Positions 24,909 through 33,260 of a stretch of DNA of 40,398 bases are shown here, in pieces. This stretch comes from an uncultured Prevotellaceae bacterium. GTDB lineage: Bacteria; Bacteroidota; Bacteroidia; Bacteroidales; Muribaculaceae. The stretch's first letter is position 1. Each line of letters begins with the position of its first letter. Below the pieces are notes generated by a model that was not told the DNA's origin, ran no database searches, and saw only the letters and a program-made list of their open reading frames with translations. The stretch lies in the NCBI GenBank assembly GCA_946406035.1, contig CAMJJG010000025.1:1-40398 (forward strand), written 5' to 3'. The translations under genes and the position numbers were made by a program.

Positions 24909-25619
24909 ATGGAAGACAAACTGAGAATTCTGTTATGCGAGGACGACGAGAACCTGGGTACCCTCACTCGTGAATACCTCGAGGACAAGGGCTATAAAGC
25001 CGAACTGTTTGCCGATGGCGAGGCCGGCTACAAGGCCTTCCTCAAGGGCAAATACGACATCTGCCTACTCGATGTGATGATGCCCAAGAAGGACGGCTAC
25101 CAGCTCGCGCAGGAGATACGCGCCGTCAACAGCGATGTGCCCATCATTTTCCTCACCGCCAAGGCCCTGAAAGAGGACATCCTCGAGGGCTTCAAGATTG
25201 GTGCCGACGACTACATCACCAAGCCCTTCTCGATGGAGGAGCTCGTGCTGCGCATCGAGGCCATCCTGCGCCGCGTCAAGGGCAAGAAGGGCAAAGAGGT
25301 GACCGTTTACAAGATCGGCAAGTTCACCTTCGACACCCAGCGCCAGGTGCTGTTCACCGACGACCGCAGCGACAACCTCACCACCAAGGAGAGCGAGCTG
25401 CTCAGCCTGCTGTGTGCCCACATGAACGAGATCCTCGAGCGCAACTTCGCCCTCAAGACCATCTGGATCGACGACAACTACTTCAACGCACGCTCGATGG
25501 ATGTCTATATCACCAAGCTGCGCAAGAAGCTCAAGGAGGATCCCACCATCGAGATCATCAACATTCACGGCAAGGGATATAAACTCATTGCCCCCGAGGT
25601 CGAGACCGACGACAAGTAA
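24909..25619 (+). CDS. rprY: OmpR/PhoB-type response regulator, RprY-like
   Basis: The 236-residue protein is the partner of the kinase upstream. The receiver domain (about 5-120) has the acidic pair EDD at 11-13, the phosphorylation site Asp55 in LLDVMMP, the conserved Thr in FLTAKA and Lys in ITKPFS. The C-terminal winged-helix DNA-binding domain (about 135-230) has the FDTQRQVL and SMDVYITKLRKKL segments, with the wing at IHGKGYKL. A strong terminator follows at 25642-25684. Confidence 0.95.
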   Translation: MEDKLRILLCEDDENLGTLTREYLEDKGYKAELFADGEAGYKAFLKGKYDICLLDVMMPKKDGYQLAQEIRAVNSDVPIIFLTAKALKEDILEGFKIGADDYITKPFSMEELVLRIEAILRRVKGKKGKEVTVYKIGKFTFDTQRQVLFTDDRSDNLTTKESELLSLLCAHMNEILERNFALKTIWIDDNYFNARSMDVYITKLRKKLKEDPTIEIINIHGKGYKLIAPEVETDDK

Positions 25620-25641
25620 CCGTCCCGCCTCTCAAGCCTCA

Positions 25642-25684
25642 CAAGCCTCACGCCAGGGCCTCACCCCGGCATGAGGCTTGTTTT
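25642..25684 (+). terminator. Intrinsic terminator after rprY
   Basis: CAAGCCTCA (25642-25650) pairs perfectly with TGAGGCTTG (25672-25680), with further G-C pairs within, followed by TTTT. It lies 23 bases past the stop codon. Confidence 0.8.
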
Positions 25685-25754
25685 GCATCACTGGTGGCGT
25701 ATCCTAAATTGCGTTAAATATCTCCCCCCAAGTCACGGTTACCACTCAACCCTC

Positions 25755-25785
25755 TTGCACCATACCGCCAAAAACTGTAACTTTG
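25755..25785 (+). promoter_or_regulatory. Promoter of the PlsC-type acyltransferase gene
   Basis: TTG (25755-25757), 20 bases, TAACTTTG (25778-25785). It lies 33 bases before the ATG at 25818 and inside an upstream extension of the frame, so it supports that start. Confidence 0.7.
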
Positions 25786-25817
25786 CAGCACCTATCCAAC
25801 ATGTGACTGATACAACA

Positions 25818-26543
25818 ATGATTTATATTTACCGTATATACCAGTGGTGCATCGTCTCACCCATCATGCTTGTGCTGAGCATCGTCACCGCACTTGTCAC
25901 CATCATCGGCACTCTGTTCAACCAGGACTACTGGGGCTACTATCCCGCCAAGTGGTGGGCAAGGGCGTGGTGCTGGCTGCACCTGGTGCGCATCAATGTC
26001 GTGGGCCGCGAGCACGTTGACCACGAGACCAGCTATGTGTTTGTCGCCAACCATCAGGGCGCCTACGACATCTTCTCGATCTACGGTTTCCTGGGCCACA
26101 ACTTCAAGTGGATGATGCGCAAGGGCATTACCAACATCCCCCTGATCGGCACCGCATGCCGCATGGCTGGCCACATCATGGTTGACACCCACACCGCACA
26201 GGGCCTGCGCGACACCATGGCGGCCGCCAAAAAGAAGCTACACCATGGCGGCATGTCGATCGTTGTTTTTCCAGAGGGCCGACGCACCAGCACCGGCAAG
26301 ATGGGGCCCTTCAAGAACGGTGCATTCAAGCTCGCGCTGGAATTTGGCCTGCCAGTCGTCCCCATCACCATCGACGGCAGCTACAAGGTCATGCCCCGCA
26401 GCACATTCAACGTCACCCCGGGCACCATAACGCTCACCTTCCACGAGCCCATACAGCACTCCGGCGGCAACGATATCGCCCAAGTGAGCCACCAGTGCCG
26501 CACCATCATCCAGCAGGACCTGCCCATCGATCAGCGCGACTGA
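25818..26543 (+). CDS. plsC: 1-acyl-sn-glycerol-3-phosphate acyltransferase (PlsC family)
   Basis: This predicted inner-membrane enzyme transfers a second acyl chain to lysophosphatidic acid in phospholipid synthesis. At 241 residues it has the normal length. An N-terminal membrane segment covers about 11-32. The catalytic HX4D motif is NHQGAYD (His79, Asp84). The substrate-binding motif is FPEGRRTSTG (151-160), and the block VVPITI follows. The frame is open from 25671, but that part overlaps the rprY terminator and the promoter, so I chose the ATG at 25818. It ends 42 bases from the convergent acyltransferase-3 gene. Confidence 0.93.
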   Translation: MIYIYRIYQWCIVSPIMLVLSIVTALVTIIGTLFNQDYWGYYPAKWWARAWCWLHLVRINVVGREHVDHETSYVFVANHQGAYDIFSIYGFLGHNFKWMMRKGITNIPLIGTACRMAGHIMVDTHTAQGLRDTMAAAKKKLHHGGMSIVVFPEGRRTSTGKMGPFKNGAFKLALEFGLPVVPITIDGSYKVMPRSTFNVTPGTITLTFHEPIQHSGGNDIAQVSHQCRTIIQQDLPIDQRD

Positions 26544-26564
26544 CTTGGTCCAGCCCATCAGCAA

Positions 26565-26583
26565 CCTCGCCATGCAGGCGGGG
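26565..26583. other. Small hairpin between convergent genes
   Basis: CCTCGCC (26565-26571) and GGCGGGG (26577-26583) form a 7-bp stem with one G-U pair and a 5-base loop. There is no T run on either side, so it is at best a weak bidirectional terminator. Confidence 0.3.
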
Positions 26584-26585
26584 CG

Positions 26586-27593
26586 CTACAGCTTGAGCAA
26601 CACTTTACAACGCGAGTGAGTTATCAGATGTGAGATATAGGCACATGTGACCGTCACCAATAACGCCAGCATGAACACCACCAGAATCGGCAGATTCTCC
26701 ATGTGCAACAAGCCCTTCACGCAATACACCCTGATAAAGAACACAAACACCAGGTGGAAGATGTATACACCCATCGAGTTGGTTCCCACCAACTCGATTA
26801 GGCTCGAACAGGGCATCGTCCGCTTCACGTCTCGCAGCAGGCCAAAGATACCGCAGCTCAGCAACATCGCGCCTATCGTGGGGCAGGAATAGCTCACGCC
26901 CTCATACAAGTGGCCAGTGTGTTGAGTCATCACGATCGTCTTAAACACGTTCAACGCCACGCCAGCGACCATCAGCAGGACACAAGCGGTTTTACTCAGC
27001 CTGCGGTTAGACAAATAGGCCCCGAGGCGAGCATATACAAACCCATACATCGTGAAAAAGCCCGTAAGCCCCCATTTGGGAAAATGCTGCTCGGGCTTGA
27101 CAAGCAGGATGATGTCCCACATGAAGTTGTTCAGGAACGTTACGGCAAACAGCGCGGCCACCAGCAGATGGGTGCACCACTTGGGAACAAACTGCACCAG
27201 ATAATTGAGCACATAGATGATGGCCAGCGAATAGAGAAACCAGTAGTAGTTAAAGAAGTCCCAAAACGTGACGTGCAACCCCTTGCCCTGCATAGCATTC
27301 AGCACCAGGCACTTAAGCACTATCGTCCAGAAAAACGCCACACCTATCAGCCGGCCGACTTTATTCAACAGTTTTTTCAGCGTCAGTTTCTTGCCCTTGG
27401 TCAACGCGCCGTTCACCATAAAGAACATGGGCACGCTCGCGGTGCATAGCATCTGGACGACCTTGTTGAAATTGGGCACATAGAACTCGCCTGGAACATA
27501 GGCAAAGTCCAGCATGAACAGGTGATAAAACACGACCATGAGCATGGCCAGTGCCTTAATCACATCATAACCAAATACCCGATGCTGATTCAT
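26586..27593 (-). CDS. Acyltransferase 3 family membrane protein
   Basis: The 335-residue integral membrane protein shows about ten hydrophobic segments. The N-terminal signature is RVFGYDVIKALAMLMVVFYHL (residues 4 onward), including the conserved histidine in the first helix (VFYH). Downstream are the SVPMFFMVNGALT segment and YWFLYSLAIIYVLNYL. The family O-acylates cell-surface polysaccharides, using acetyl or similar donors; the substrate cannot be told from sequence. I start at MNQHRVFGYDVIKA (27593); an ATG at 27605 would add four residues, and the longer frame to 27674 has an unlikely Cys/Arg-rich start. It follows the PHP phosphatase gene by 91 bases and is probably cotranscribed with it, which suggests a joint role in surface glycan modification. 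Confidence 0.88.
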   Translation of the reverse strand: MNQHRVFGYDVIKALAMLMVVFYHLFMLDFAYVPGEFYVPNFNKVVQMLCTASVPMFFMVNGALTKGKKLTLKKLLNKVGRLIGVAFFWTIVLKCLVLNAMQGKGLHVTFWDFFNYYWFLYSLAIIYVLNYLVQFVPKWCTHLLVAALFAVTFLNNFMWDIILLVKPEQHFPKWGLTGFFTMYGFVYARLGAYLSNRRLSKTACVLLMVAGVALNVFKTIVMTQHTGHLYEGVSYSCPTIGAMLLSCGIFGLLRDVKRTMPCSSLIELVGTNSMGVYIFHLVFVFFIRVYCVKGLLHMENLPILVVFMLALLVTVTCAYISHLITHSRCKVLLKL

Positions 27594-27684
27594 TACTGGA
27601 TCCATAGCACTACTGATGGCGTGAAACCCCATTTTGCCCCTATTCCTGCAACAAGGGGGGCGCTGGGATTCCACTATAGCATGA

Positions 27685-28425
27685 TTACACGATCATGTCG
27701 TTCTTGACTGTCTGTTCAATCTCGGGGCTCAGGCGCTTCCACTCCTTGGAGTTGAGGTAATCCATGATGATGTGGGCATGCTTCAGGTTGTGCATGTCAC
27801 TGCCCAGGTAGTCAATCATGCCATTGTGGGCAAACCACAGGGCGCTATCACGCGCCTCCTCGCCAAAGTAGCCCGTGAACGACAGGATATTGACCTGGAA
27901 GCGTGCTCCCGCGTTGTGCAGTTGCTCGTAGCGCTTGCGGCGTCGCGAGTAGTAGGTATAGCGCTCGGGATGAGCCAGTATCGTCCGGTACCCCTTCACC
28001 TGCATGTCAAACAGTAGGTCATCCAAGTTCATCAATTCCTGCTGAAATGAGTTCTCGAGCAACACATAGTTGCCCGGCATCGGTATCAGGTGATCGCTGG
28101 CATACTCCTTGTCAAAATACTCATCCATGCGGTACTCGGCGCTCAAGTACAACTCAATGTCAAGCCCTGCATCGGTAACCGCATCCTTCAGCTTCAGGAA
28201 TGCGTCCATCAGGCTCTCGCGGGTGTTTTCGAAGGTTATAGCCGTCACGTGTGATGTCAGTATTACACGGTTAATGCCCATCTGCTGCTCGGCTTTCAAC
28301 ATCTCGAGTGACTGCTCCATCGACTGGGAGCCATGATCAACGCCTGGCAGAATGTGGCAATGTATATCTGTGTTATAGAATAGTTTAACCTGTTCTTTAT
28401 TTCGTTTGAAGAGTTTCCCAAACAT
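27685..28425 (-). CDS. CpsB/CapC-type PHP-fold tyrosine phosphatase
   Basis: This 246-residue protein belongs to the manganese-dependent PHP phosphatases that dephosphorylate the tyrosine tail of polysaccharide co-polymerase kinases. Metal-site motifs are the first block TDIHCHILPGVDHG (Asp20, His22, His24 and the acid at 30), the second block LTSH (His59), AHPERY (about 160) and GSDMHN (about 215). The usual DDG after the first block reads DHG here. No kinase (Wzc/BY-type) and no glycosyltransferase cluster is adjacent, so its partner must be encoded elsewhere. The acyltransferase-3 gene directly downstream fits a surface-glycan context. Confidence 0.87.
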   Translation of the reverse strand: MFGKLFKRNKEQVKLFYNTDIHCHILPGVDHGSQSMEQSLEMLKAEQQMGINRVILTSHVTAITFENTRESLMDAFLKLKDAVTDAGLDIELYLSAEYRMDEYFDKEYASDHLIPMPGNYVLLENSFQQELMNLDDLLFDMQVKGYRTILAHPERYTYYSRRRKRYEQLHNAGARFQVNILSFTGYFGEEARDSALWFAHNGMIDYLGSDMHNLKHAHIIMDYLNSKEWKRLSPEIEQTVKNDMIV

Positions 28426-28473
28426 AACTTACACTTGTAATGGAATATAATACCTCATGTCTATTATGACCTG

Positions 28474-28481
28474 CAAAAATA
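28474..28481 (-). promoter_or_regulatory. Putative -7 element of the PHP phosphatase gene
   Basis: TATTTTTG on the minus strand, about 49 bases before the start codon at 28425. No TTG at the correct spacing, so only half of the consensus is met. Confidence 0.4.
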
Positions 28482-28630
28482 CTCAATATTTTTGGATTGG
28501 CTCCTTCATTAACGATATTTTTCTTTAAAAAAATCGCCAAATCGGCACCAACCATCGGCAGCGCCGCAACAAGGCTATTGTTTTTAAAACCCTAACTTTA
28601 GAGGACCGACTGCTGTACGGTTGCTTAATA

Positions 28631-28698
28631 AACGCAAATTACGCGGATTATCACGAATTGAATCGAAAAAATCCGTGGTAATCTGCGTAATCAGCGTT
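28631..28698. repeat. Interspersed palindromic repeat (REP-like), about 68 bp
   Basis: The left arm (AACGCAAATTACGCGGATTA) and the right arm ending in TAATCTGCGTAATCAGCGTT are inverted copies with a few mismatches around an A-rich centre (ATCGAAAAAAT). The words GCGTAATC and AATCCGTG match a class of palindromic repeats that I know to be scattered in intergenic regions of many Bacteroidetes. Only one copy is in this window, so its repetitive nature here is from general knowledge. Confidence 0.65.
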
Positions 28699-29022
28699 GA
28701 ATAATAGAAAAGCTCTTGAGCTTGATGCGGCATCAAGAAATCAGATCATCTAGTGAGCCCTCGTGGCCACTGCTGCCCCCAACGTTGTTCACACCTCTCA
28801 ACGGCCCAAGGGAAACGGAAAAACTAAAAAAGAAAAGCGGAGCGACCATTCCATTATTCTGATTAATACTTTAGTGAAGTGTCCAAGTTCACATGGTCAG
28901 AATAGCGAAAATGCGCTTTCTCTAATATGTCCGCTACTCACCTCGTGGTGGCTAACGATGCAAAAGTAATTAAAAAACTTGACTTTTAGCCCGATAACAT
29001 GCGAATAATCATGATTAATTTG

Positions 29023-29030
29023 TACTTTTG
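29023..29030 (+). promoter_or_regulatory. Putative -7 element of the DUF3843-like gene
   Basis: TACTTTTG, 18 bases before the ATG at 29049, with no clear -33 element. It overlaps a TTG at 29028 that would otherwise lengthen the gene, so it argues for the ATG start. Confidence 0.45.
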
Positions 29031-29048
29031 TATAAAACTAATTGGATT

Positions 29049-30956
29049 ATGGCAAAAAAGAGAAACTTTGGAATCAGGAATGTGGTGGTCGGTGACATCA
29101 TCCGCAGGCATCCTTCCGGCTTGCGCTTTGAGACAGACCAGGATTATATCGACCTGGCCAACAAGATTTATGACATCATCTGTGACAGGCTTCCATCGGA
29201 CTTCACCCGCGAGGAGGCCATAGAGATCAGTGCCGACATCGCCGTTTACTGCGAAGACATCGTCTCGGGCACCCACCAGTTTGAGGCCTTCCACCGCTTG
29301 TATCAGCGGATGTTCCATTACAGTCTCCCCTTCTATGACTCCAAGGACGATGACTGCAGCGATTTCAGTATGGACTCTCTGCGCTTTGTCGTGTGGCACA
29401 GCATGATGGGCCAGTATCTGAATCGCATCATCAACCCCATGAACCAGGGGGTGAGAATGATAGCCGAAGGCGTGTTGCAACTGTTACAGACCGAGCTACC
29501 GGGGTTGCCGCCCAATGAAGAACTTGCCGCTTACCTCTATAGCGAGGAGATTCAGACCGACCCGATTGAAGTGAAGAAGGTGCTCATGTGGCTCATGTAT
29601 GACAGTTACCTGGGTAGTTGGGAACTGCACGACAGTCAAGAGGAATCTCTCCACCTCATGCTCAGGAAAGCCAGCGACCACATGATAGACTACATTGACC
29701 GTAGCCTGTGTGCCGTCAAGTGCCGCACCTGGCCGTTATCGCTCAAGGCCCAGACCATCTATGCCCAAATGATCAAAATCGACATGGAGGATGACAATGA
29801 CGAGTTGTCACTGGCTATCGAGAATTTAGAATCTGCCCCATTCGGCCTATATCACATCACGAGCTGTGACGACAAGTTTCTCACCGTACAAGACTATAAA
29901 GGTGAACGCTATCGGGTAGCCATGGATAGCTTTGATTACAATCCACAAGCCGAAATCGAGAAGAATCACCACACCGACGTGATTGCCTCGTTCATATCGC
30001 TTGACGGGCACATCTGGCATGTGAATGGCATTTGCTCCCTCGCTAACGGGACTGAAGATGATTTTGACGCTTATTGCCGGGCACATGTCAAAGCCAATGA
30101 CATGAAGGATCGCATGGAGCATCAGTATGATGACATCATCAAGGCCAACCATAGCGACAGGCTGTTCTTCTTCAAGAACAATGAAGCCTACCTGCAATGG
30201 CTCAAGACAGACCTGGCATTAAAGAATGTTGATGATGTCGACATAAGCATCCTGCCTCAAGGACAGCCTTTGACGGCATTTATCGAGCCCAGTGGCAACA
30301 TGACACTCAACTTATACACCGAGTGCATTAAGCACCCCCTCAACAAGTTCTATGACCCGATTGAAGCCCGTGAATCAGGCCTTCAAGCATTCATCGATCC
30401 CGAGTCTTGCACGCCAGCCATGGCCAGATACCTATTAGAGAATAAGCTGCTGCCCGATGCCATGCTCAATGACGTTAGAGGAATGAACCAGGGCAGGCTG
30501 ATGTTGCAGGACAACATTGAGTTCCTGGCCCGTTGCATCAGGCGCGACATCGACAGCGACGAGCCGTTCACCACGCGCAGTGGCACAGCGACCGCCGATG
30601 TTACGGTCGACGTCAGCCGCAAGCTTCCTTACAATGACTTTATCGACGAGATATCGTGCTTGAGAGTGTTCCACAGCCGCGTCTACAAACCCTGGCACGT
30701 CACCGAAGCCAGCGACACCATGACCATCGTCGAGGACGACAATGGCAACATGTTCACGATTCCCACCCGCGAGTTGTATGAAGCCCACCTGGCTCTCGCG
30801 CCGAAGGATATCACCAGCAAGAACGTAGAGCCATTCCTCTCTATCAAAAAGAATGTCTCTGCGGCCACTGCCATCCTTTATAACCTCGAAGGCACTGGGA
30901 AAATGAACCGACTCCTTCATGAAATGGCCTTGAAGTTCATGAGCCGACATCACTAA
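29049..30956 (+). CDS. Large uncharacterised protein, DUF3843-like N-terminal part
   Basis: The 635-residue protein has no signal peptide and no membrane segment, so it is probably cytoplasmic. Its N-terminal part (VVGDIIRRHPSGL, then DYIDLANKIYDII, EEAIEISADIAVYCEDI and FEAFHRLYQRMFHYSLPFYD) resembles the Bacteroidetes family DUF3843, whose function is unknown. The middle (about 255-350) looks beta-rich (FGLYHITSCDDKFLTVQDYKG). The C-terminal part is mixed and rich in Asp and Glu. I see no catalytic motif. It is monocistronic: flanked by the 623-base spacer on the left and by a promoter for dut on the right. Codon use is less biased than in the neighbouring housekeeping genes, which suggests low expression. 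Confidence 0.85.
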   Translation: MAKKRNFGIRNVVVGDIIRRHPSGLRFETDQDYIDLANKIYDIICDRLPSDFTREEAIEISADIAVYCEDIVSGTHQFEAFHRLYQRMFHYSLPFYDSKDDDCSDFSMDSLRFVVWHSMMGQYLNRIINPMNQGVRMIAEGVLQLLQTELPGLPPNEELAAYLYSEEIQTDPIEVKKVLMWLMYDSYLGSWELHDSQEESLHLMLRKASDHMIDYIDRSLCAVKCRTWPLSLKAQTIYAQMIKIDMEDDNDELSLAIENLESAPFGLYHITSCDDKFLTVQDYKGERYRVAMDSFDYNPQAEIEKNHHTDVIASFISLDGHIWHVNGICSLANGTEDDFDAYCRAHVKANDMKDRMEHQYDDIIKANHSDRLFFFKNNEAYLQWLKTDLALKNVDDVDISILPQGQPLTAFIEPSGNMTLNLYTECIKHPLNKFYDPIEARESGLQAFIDPESCTPAMARYLLENKLLPDAMLNDVRGMNQGRLMLQDNIEFLARCIRRDIDSDEPFTTRSGTATADVTVDVSRKLPYNDFIDEISCLRVFHSRVYKPWHVTEASDTMTIVEDDNGNMFTIPTRELYEAHLALAPKDITSKNVEPFLSIKKNVSAATAILYNLEGTGKMNRLLHEMALKFMSRHH

Positions 30957-30991
30957 ATACTCGCCAACTGTGAAAAAGTGGCCGAGAATGA

Positions 30992-31020
30992 TTGTAGTAG
31001 CCGTTTTTATACTAATTTTG
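30992..31020 (+). promoter_or_regulatory. Promoter of the dut operon
   Basis: TTG (30992-30994), 18 bases, TAATTTTG (31013-31020), 20 bases before the ATG at 31041. Spacing is one base short of the usual range. Confidence 0.55.
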
Positions 31021-31040
31021 TGGCTACTAAAAAGGTGAAC

Positions 31041-31484
31041 ATGGACAAGATCAATGTGAAGATTGTGAACCGTGGGCCTCACGCACTGCCCCACTATGGC
31101 ACGGCAATGAGCGCAGGAATGGACTTGCGGGCATGGCTCGACGAGCCGCTGACCCTGCAGCCGTTGCAGCGGACGCTGGTGCACACGGGTATATATATCG
31201 CTCTGCCCGAGGGCTATGAGTGCCAAATCAGGCCCCGCAGCGGGTTGGCCCTGAAGCGTGGCTTAACGGTACTCAACACTCCCGGCACCATCGACGCTGA
31301 CTACCGCGGCGAGATTGGGGTCATCCTGGTGAACCTGGGCAACGAGCCGCAGACCATCGAGAATGGTGAGCGCATCTGCCAGATGGTCATCGCCCGCCAC
31401 AGCACCGTGGAGTGGACACTGGTCAAGGACCTGGACGAGACCGAGCGCGGTGCGGGCGGTTTCGGCCACACGGGCACAAAATAG
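31041..31484 (+). CDS. dut: Deoxyuridine 5'-triphosphate nucleotidohydrolase (dUTPase)
   Basis: This trimeric enzyme hydrolyses dUTP to dUMP and pyrophosphate, keeping uracil out of DNA and feeding thymidylate synthesis. The 147-residue protein shows the five conserved motifs in order: SAGMDLRA, the [15 protein letters not shown] region with [28 protein letters not shown], and the C-terminal [10 protein letters not shown] arm. The last motif usually reads GGFGSTG; here histidine replaces serine. The start at 31041 is set by the promoter just upstream. It is first in an operon with a TPR protein and a DUF4292 lipoprotein, a common Bacteroidales gene order. Confidence 0.96.
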   Translation: MDKINVKIVNRGPHALPHYGTAMSAGMDLRAWLDEPLTLQPLQRTLVHTGIYIALPEGYECQIRPRSGLALKRGLTVLNTPGTIDADYRGEIGVILVNLGNEPQTIENGERICQMVIARHSTVEWTLVKDLDETERGAGGFGHTGTK

Positions 31485-31529
31485 TTTGGAGTTAGCATCC
31501 GCATTCTGAAAACTGATGACTGAAAATCG

Positions 31530-33260
31530 ATGAAACGATATCTTGCAATAATAGTTGTTGCCCTGATGGCGCTCACCGCCATTGCAGGCAAGAAGGCGAC
31601 AGACCAAAAGGCCATCCCCCTCGCCGACCAGCGCAAGGCCGAATACATCTTTGTTGAAGCACAGAGCCAAAAGATGAAAGGCAATTATGACGCCTTCTAC
31701 GACCTGTTGACCCATGCCCACGAGATAGACCCCACCAACACGGCCATCTCCTACTACCTGGGGATGTGTCTGTTGAGGATGAACAACACGACCAAGGAGC
31801 GTTGCGAGCGTGGGCTGGCGCTCATGAAGGAGCACTTCGAGGCCCAACCCGAGGACCTGTACGAGACCACTTTCTACAGCGACGCCAACATGCAGCTGGG
31901 CCACCCCGACGAGGCCCTGAGAGCCTTGAAACTGCTCAACGAGCACAACCCCAACCGGCTGGAGCTGCAGATGCGGCTCGCCGAGGCCTACAGCCAGACT
32001 GGCGCCTACGACCAGAGCAATGCTACCTATGACAGCATCGCCACCCTGTTCGGCGACGACATCCACATCACAGCCGGCAAGCTGACCAACTACCATCACA
32101 TGAACGACACCTCGAGCGCCATCAACGAGGTCAGGCGGATGCTCAGCAAGGCGCCCACGAGTGCCGACTACAACATCTCGATGAGCAATGTGTTCAGGAC
32201 TTTTGGATATATGGACAGCGCGCTCTATTACCTGGACCGAGCCCAGGAATATGCCCCCGACAACGGCTTCATCTACCTACTGCGCGCCGACTACTACAAC
32301 CAGGCTGGTGACAGCGCCAAGTATGAGCAGCAGATCTATAACGCCCTCACTGCCGAGCAGCTTGACGTGGAATCCAAGGTCGAGGTGCTACTAGGCTACA
32401 TCCGCCAGCGCCTGGCCCTGGAGGACACCACCCAGCGCATCGACAGCCTGTTCACCGTCCTGATCCAGCAGCACCCCCACGAGGCAAGCATCCACCAGCT
32501 ATACAGCGAGTACCTCTATGCCAAGCACGACGTCAAGGGTGCCATCGACCAACTGGGCTACAGCCTGGACGTAAACCCAACCGATGCCAGCGGATGGCGC
32601 AACATGGTCATCCTGAACATGATGGACGACAACTATCCAGCTGCCATCAAGGCCTCGGAGAAGGCGCTGGAATACAATCCTGACAACCTGGACCTGTATG
32701 GCTATGTGGCAGGCTGCTACCACCAGATGAAGGAGTATGCCAAGGCCATCGAGACCTATGACAAAATCTTGTCGCTCACCGACTCTACTGACCTCGAACG
32801 CCAGTCTGAGCTCATCACCGGCATGGGCGACACCTACAGCGAGATGCAGGACACCGCCAGGGCCATCGAGTGCTATGAACGCGCGCTGAAGCTCAACCCG
32901 CTCAACTCGGGCGCGCTCAACAACTACGCCTATTACCTTGCCCAGCGCGCCCAGGACCTGGACCGAGCCGAACGCATGGCAGCCCTCGCCGTCAAGGAAG
33001 ACCCCGATAACGCCAACTTCATCGACACCTATGCCTGGGTATTCTTTGCCAAGAAACAATACAGCATGGCACTGCTTTATATCAAGAGCGCCGTCGAGCA
33101 TGACCAGGACAACCATCTGCTGGAGCACTATGGCGACATCCTGTGGTTCAACGATGAGCACGACGCTGCCATCGAGCAATGGACCAAGGCTCTCGAGCTC
33201 GAACCCGACAACGAACTACTGCAACGCAAAGTGAAAGACAAGACTTATTATGAAAAATAA
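31530..33260 (+). CDS. Tetratricopeptide repeat protein, exported
   Basis: The 576-residue protein starts with a signal peptide (MKRYLAIIVVALMALTAIAG). The rest is a near-continuous array of tetratricopeptide repeats, easiest to see at GAINQ-type helices, for example DNLDLYGYVAGCYHQMKEY (about 388), SELITGMGDTYSEMQDTARA (about 430) and SGALNNYAYYLAQR (about 458). TPR arrays are protein-binding scaffolds. The next gene, encoding a DUF4292 lipoprotein, overlaps it by 11 bases, so the two are probably translationally coupled and act together in the periplasm. The specific partner is unknown. Confidence 0.92.
   Translation: MKRYLAIIVVALMALTAIAGKKATDQKAIPLADQRKAEYIFVEAQSQKMKGNYDAFYDLLTHAHEIDPTNTAISYYLGMCLLRMNNTTKERCERGLALMKEHFEAQPEDLYETTFYSDANMQLGHPDEALRALKLLNEHNPNRLELQMRLAEAYSQTGAYDQSNATYDSIATLFGDDIHITAGKLTNYHHMNDTSSAINEVRRMLSKAPTSADYNISMSNVFRTFGYMDSALYYLDRAQEYAPDNGFIYLLRADYYNQAGDSAKYEQQIYNALTAEQLDVESKVEVLLGYIRQRLALEDTTQRIDSLFTVLIQQHPHEASIHQLYSEYLYAKHDVKGAIDQLGYSLDVNPTDASGWRNMVILNMMDDNYPAAIKASEKALEYNPDNLDLYGYVAGCYHQMKEYAKAIETYDKILSLTDSTDLERQSELITGMGDTYSEMQDTARAIECYERALKLNPLNSGALNNYAYYLAQRAQDLDRAERMAALAVKEDPDNANFIDTYAWVFFAKKQYSMALLYIKSAVEHDQDNHLLEHYGDILWFNDEHDAAIEQWTKALELEPDNELLQRKVKDKTYYEK

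Larger units (their letters stand above)
28426..29048. other. Long intergenic spacer, 623 bp
   Basis: A/T-rich. Holds a half-match promoter for the minus-strand phosphatase gene (28474-28481), a large palindromic repeat (28631-28698), and a half-match promoter for the plus-strand gene (29023-29030). The stretch 28740-28980 has no recognisable feature; a 68-codon frame there has no coding character. Confidence 0.7.

Noticed and set aside
28763..28969. 68-codon plus-strand frame in the long spacer before the DUF3843-like gene
   Set aside because: No promoter, no recognisable motif and an unlikely composition.
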